Source: Mariannaea sp. PMI_226 (lineage: Eukaryota > Ascomycota > Sordariomycetes > Hypocreales > Nectriaceae). Taken from it: DNA of 64,000 nt. A model generated the notes under the pieces. It was not told where the DNA came from, did not search any database, and saw only the letters and a program-made list of their open reading frames with translations. Shown piece by piece: positions 60,114 through 64,000 of the stretch. How positions within the stretch are numbered: position 1 is the first letter of the stretch; each line of letters begins with the position of its first letter. A program made the position numbers and the translations under genes. The stretch is from assembly GCA_024336345.1 (NCBI GenBank), contig JANFOG010000004.1:3782001-3846000 (forward strand), in the 5' to 3' direction.

Positions 60114-61149
60114 CTATGCGGCCTCTCCATCGACGACCCCATCGTCGGGATGGTTATCGTACCAGTGTAATGCTTCTTTGAACTCGTGGCTCATAATATG
60201 GACTTTGTAGTCTTCAGGAGCCCTTACTTCGGCGAACTTCTCGACAGGAACAGCATGTTCTTCTTGCCATGCTAGTATTGCATCAAAATCCCGACACTTA
60301 TGGTCGATGTTGAAGTCAGGGAATGCGTGAATCTGAGCGTCTATCCAACGGTGTGTATACAAATCGACGTTTCCACTACACATCAGATTCTGTAGTATAG
60401 CACTGATGCAGTGACTGACGTGGAGATCAGTGAAACGGTCCGTGGGAGTGTCCCCAGGGAACTGGTCGCCAAAATAGTACGCAAAGTTATTACGAAGATT
60501 CTTCCGGAGGGTGTTCAAACAGTGGATCTGGTGAAATACGTCAACCTTGCCGATATACGCTTCCTTGCCATAGCCGAATGATTCAGGAAATTTGGCTACG
60601 TCGTTCGGATCTTTCCCCAAACGAATGACATCTTCTCGACTGATGGGGATGGGATCTCTGGTCTGTATTCTCTCCCATGCGGCATCAACCTCTGGTGAAG
60701 GCGACTGCCTATAAATATCTTTCGGCTCGATGTCTAGTAAACTGCCGTTCATCCGCTTATTAATAAGAGGAATGTTGATTTGATCCAAGAGTGGCGCTAT
60801 CCATGATGTTAGCAGAAGTTGAAGTCATTCGCATGAGAATCATACATGGATTCGAAGTTGCCTTCAGTAGCCAATTCATGCCGTAGGCTTCCCTTACTTC
60901 AGACAACATGAAAGCAGAGACGGCAAAGACCAGGAGAGAAAGGACGAATATCGACAAATTTGCAACCAAAACCCATTTTGGGAAGCTGTGGCGAGGTGAC
61001 GTTGAAGAGAGTTCCAAGTTGGAATCCGAACTGAGCGAGTAACCATTTAAAAGGCGGTCTTCACTCGTCGACTTATCATCATGCAATCTGTCATCGTCCC
61101 CTAAAACAGATTGTGAGCAGTTGAACTGCCTCTCTGTTGTCTCTCTCAT
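60114..61149 (-). CDS. UstYa-like (DUF3328) oxidase 2
   Basis: Two exons (61149-60846 and 60796-60114; 49-bp intron) give 328 residues in phase. A hydrophilic acidic tail of ~58 residues precedes one membrane anchor (LVANLSIFVLSLLVFAVSAF). The lumenal domain has SPEVDAAWERIQ and both HxxHC motifs: 190-194 (HQIHC) and 227-231 (HVSHC), followed by the LMCSGNVDLYTHRW block that closes the family signature. The C-terminus is longer than that of the paralogue at 53123. Pairs of UstYa and UstYb are needed for cyclisation in ustiloxin-type pathways, so this is likely the partner enzyme. It lies 1.07 kb from, and divergent to, the repeat precursor gene. Confidence 0.93.
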
Positions 61150-62216
61150 GATGAGTCTAAAATTGTGAACTTGATAATTCTAATGAAACGGAAAGAGCCT
61201 CGAAGAAAAGGCGAAGAGTCTTCTTGGTCAGACAGACCCCTCTGAATGTTAGTCTTTTCGATTTGTGACAAGATCGTCTTTTTTTGAATCCGAGGAACTT
61301 TTGCGACCCCCGTATGGAGGATTCGGGTTAATCAAATTTGAGTTCGGCACGGTGACATTATCTATGCAGAGTAAGCGGCACATGAAGCCCACTCAGATGC
61401 ATCCTCAGGCGCAACGCTCGCAGAGGGATTGTGCCAACAGAGGAAGGTTGTCGTTCATCCGATGCAGTATGACGATAGTAAAATACACAACGCAACAGGG
61501 AAGGCTTCAACTATACAGATTCTCATAGGGCAGAGGAGGATTGGGGGCTTGCCCGACAATATTGAACCCAGATTTGAACATGTCAAAAAGTTCCCGTCGC
61601 TTACTAAAGCTATGAGGAGTTGCCACACAGACCGCACCTTCTAAATGAACCGCTAGCTCCTTCTCTAATGGTGAGACGGGAGATCGAATAAGGAAGGTCA
61701 TGTCTAAACATTTTATCGTACCTATCCGACTATGTGGCTTTACCGATATTTACCGAGGGTACGAAGTTTGGATTCACTTCCGCATCACACATTGAGGAGA
61801 CCACTGCTGGATACCTTTGCTGTATTGTGACCTCCCTGCTTCGTATCTTGTCAGACAATATTGCTGCAGCGGATCATCAAGTCGCATGACCACTTATGGC
61901 TCCGTGTGGTTCTGATCCAAGGTCGGATATTTCGGCACGTTCAGGAATCGGATTGACGAGTTACGGTGGAGCAAAAACGAGCTTGATAGAGGAACTTCTG
62001 TGCGTTTGCGATGTGTGTGTAGGCAGCCCCTCATCTCCTGCGATGCAGTGGGTGGTTGATGGCCTTGGACTGAACAGCGCTGTCGTCTTGACGAGGCAAA
62101 TACAAGTGACAGATTTTGTATAAGAATGCCACGGTGGCCATGATTTGTTATCTTTTGGCTTCGTATCATATTACTAGGCTAATTCGAAAACAACTTGAAC
62201 TTGACTTACCTGAAAA
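61150..62216. promoter_or_regulatory. Divergent region between UstYa-like 2 and RiPP precursor
   Basis: 1.07 kb between divergent starts, consistent with co-regulation of oxidase and precursor. Short frames (61265-61528, 61896-62123 plus; 61894-62169 minus) have no motif. No regulator gene is visible in or near this locus. Confidence 0.4.
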
Positions 62217-62753
62217 ATGCGTTCTTCTATTCTCCTTACTCTGGCCCTAACGGCTTTGCCCGTCTTAGGAGGTCCTATTCCAAGCAGTGGGTTGGCCGAA
62301 CTTCATGACAGTATAGTACTAACGTTCAATTTAGATGAGAAGCGTGTCGCCGAGGTCGACTACGTTCGTGAGGGTCGCGATGTCGATTACATCCGCGAAG
62401 GTCGTGATGTCAAAGCTCGCGATGTCGACTACATTCGGGAGGGTCGTGACGTTGACTATATTCGTGAGGGCCGAGATGTTGAGGCTCGCGATGTCGACTA
62501 CATTCGTGAAGGTCGTGATGTTAAGGCTCGCGATGTCGACTACATTCGTGAAGGTCGTGATGTTGAGGCTCGCGATGTCGACTATATCCGCGAAGGTCGT
62601 GATGTTAAAGCTCGCGATGTCGACTATATCCGCGAAGGTCGTGATGTTAAAGCTCGCGATGTCGACTACATTCGGGAGGGTCGTGACGTTGACTATATTC
62701 GTGAGGGTCGTGATGCCAAGGGAGGCGAAGTCGACTATGTTCGCGAGGGTTAA
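62217..62753 (+). CDS. Dikaritin-type RiPP precursor with eleven core repeats
   Basis: Intronless, 178 residues. A signal peptide (MRSSILLTLALTALPVLG) and a ~25-residue leader end at a dibasic Lys-Arg (DEKR), the usual Kex2/KexB site. After it come eleven copies of Asp/Glu-Val-Asp-Tyr-(Ile/Val)-Arg-Glu-Gly: nine with Ile, with the first and last having Val. Units are separated by single arginines, either directly (EGR-DV) or through linkers DVKAR/DVEAR. Architecture (signal, leader, repeats, UstYa partners) matches UstA/PhomA-class precursors, whose Tyr-containing cores are oxidatively cyclised. Tyr next to Ile/Val supplies the residue types UstYa enzymes use, but Y-I-R-E-G is not a core I know. 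The internal monobasic sites are atypical for Kex2. The mature product is unknown. Confidence 0.88.
   Translation: MRSSILLTLALTALPVLGGPIPSSGLAELHDSIVLTFNLDEKRVAEVDYVREGRDVDYIREGRDVKARDVDYIREGRDVDYIREGRDVEARDVDYIREGRDVKARDVDYIREGRDVEARDVDYIREGRDVKARDVDYIREGRDVKARDVDYIREGRDVDYIREGRDAKGGEVDYVREG
62341..62750 (+). repeat. Coding tandem repeats of the RiPP precursor
   Basis: Mixed units of 27 bp (core alone) and 42 bp (core plus DVKAR/DVEAR linker) built on GATGTCGACTA(C/T)AT(T/C)CG. Synonymous changes between units show they have been kept at the protein level while DNA diverged. A +1 shadow frame through the array is open only because of the periodicity. Confidence 0.9.
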
Positions 62754-64000
62754 AAATGCGAAGCGAAATCATCGAAGTCCTCGCCTTCAATATAATCATA
62801 AATTTCATCATAAGTTCGTGAAGTCAAATTAGAAACAAGAACTTGAGATGTGTGCTTTCGACAACCCTATTGCAGGAGGTTAGTCGACAAGTCGAAACCT
62901 TAATCCACATTGCCGTTGAGTTTCTCAATAGTAGCGTGGTGCCATTGGTTGGACTAGTTAGTCCCCTAGCACAAAATATTTCGTTATGTTGCTCAATATA
63001 CTAGCCTCAGCCGAAAAGTTCGATAAACCGGTTCTTTGGTGGCTTGTTGTGGAGCTTCTGCATTTAGTAGTTCATAATACATGGTTTGAATACAACTGGG
63101 CTGTGTGCTGGCTCCCGTTGGTGATCGTATAGCTTATGGCTTATGGTGACCTTCGCATGTAAATCCAGGCAGTTTTTTGGGCACTTGAGTAAACCGATGA
63201 CAAAACGGTCTGTTATACGCTTTCTAATGCCCCTACACATAACGAACCAATCCGCCTCAGCAATAATTTCTTTAAGAAAGACGGCTGGTTTCAGGTTCTA
63301 CAGAGTACGGCTATTATTCGCTTCTTTAACGGGATTTTAAAGTACGTTTTAGTTTGAGCGTTATACCTATACAATGTTTTTGTTCAATAAAACAGGCCAA
63401 TGTAGCGTAGTGGCGAAGTCGATTCCAGGGGCTATGTTCCGAGTTGGGGCAACCCAGGGTATGGAAATGAGTACAGGTTGCGTGTTTTATGTACAAGTGA
63501 GTCTATAGTGAAGACCTCATTTTGTATGGTCGAGGGAGACTGAGAACAGCCAACAGAGCCACAGGCCCACAACATGAATGTTCCGTCGTTAGGAAATCGC
63601 CAGCATCTAAGCATTTACAGCAGAAAATTCCGTACATCAATGAGAAAAAATAGACATGAACGAGAATAGTTGCATGATCTTATTAAAAGCACCTTTAGAA
63701 TAAGAACTAGTATGGAATTGACCGAGAAGTTCAGTCTTTCAGTCTTCAAGTTCCTTGCTGCTACCTATATCGCCATAGACGAGCTGCAGAGAACCCACTT
63801 GATGTTTGTATTCCTTGTTGTTCTTACTTCCAGTTTGTGAGTTGGAGCGATGTACTGTATGCATTGTCGATCGCAGTCATATGGGCTTTTTTTCTTGATC
63901 TTGGCCTCATTGAGGCAACCCTAAGGCACCTAGGCTGGCTCTTTTGTTGCGCAGCCTGTTTGATAATCGAGCTGATCGCGATGTGCCAAGCCAACCCCAC
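62754..64000. other. Right edge, no gene seen
   Basis: About 1.25 kb downstream of the precursor. Short frames (63143-63340, 63432-63614) lack motifs. Any tyrosinase, peptidase or transporter of the RiPP locus must lie beyond 64000. Confidence 0.5.

Noticed and set aside
62335..62832. 165-codon plus-strand frame overlapping the RiPP precursor
   Set aside because: It is a shadow frame kept open by the 27/42-bp periodicity; it has no leader and the precursor frame has the signal peptide and conserved cores.

Overview
The window is nuclear DNA of a filamentous ascomycete (Pezizomycotina). Nearly every gene carries short 46-121 bp introns with GT..AG ends and CTNAC-type branch sites. The gene content is also typical: two Zn2Cys6 regulators, an RTA1-like protein, a highly reducing polyketide synthase, UstYa/DUF3328 oxidases and a repeat-bearing secreted peptide precursor. 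I could not settle the genus from sequence alone. Gene models were spliced by hand; a model is called intact only where all exon phases close.

Region by region. 0.6-3.0 kb: a long coiled-coil protein with a C-terminal nidogen-like domain. 5.3-6.6 kb: an APH-fold phosphotransferase, followed by a decayed reading frame at 6.8-7.7 kb. 8.2-9.5 kb: a secreted proteinase-K-type subtilisin. 11.7-14.1 kb: a seven-exon Zn2Cys6 regulator. 14.7-18.9 kb: a divergent pair, an M24 metalloprotein closely resembling the DMSP lyase DddP and an amino-acid permease, whose shared promoter holds a set of 16-bp inverted repeats. 20.0-29.1 kb: a catabolic-looking set with a Zn2Cys6 regulator, an aldo-keto reductase, an alpha/beta hydrolase and two divergent Gfo/Idh/MocA oxidoreductases. 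29.7-30.8 kb: an RTA1-family membrane protein.

32.1-47.5 kb is a polyketide cluster. A nine-exon, about 3,091-residue HR-PKS ends in a carnitine-acyltransferase-like domain in place of a thioesterase. It is accompanied by an MFS exporter, which has an 11-nt micro-exon, and a secreted amidohydrolase. 47.5-53.1 kb is gene-poor, with a 27-bp minisatellite and an odd stretch rich in intron signals.

53.1-62.8 kb is the most interesting part. It holds two UstYa-type oxidases with paired HxxHC motifs, a small secreted 14-cysteine protein, and a 178-residue secreted precursor with eleven copies of a Tyr-Ile/Val-Arg-Glu-Gly core. This looks like a dikaritin-type fungal RiPP locus (the ustiloxin/phomopsin/asperipin class). 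The core is one I do not recognise, and the internal repeats are flanked by single arginines instead of the usual dibasic Kex sites. No tyrosinase is visible, and the locus may continue past the window end.
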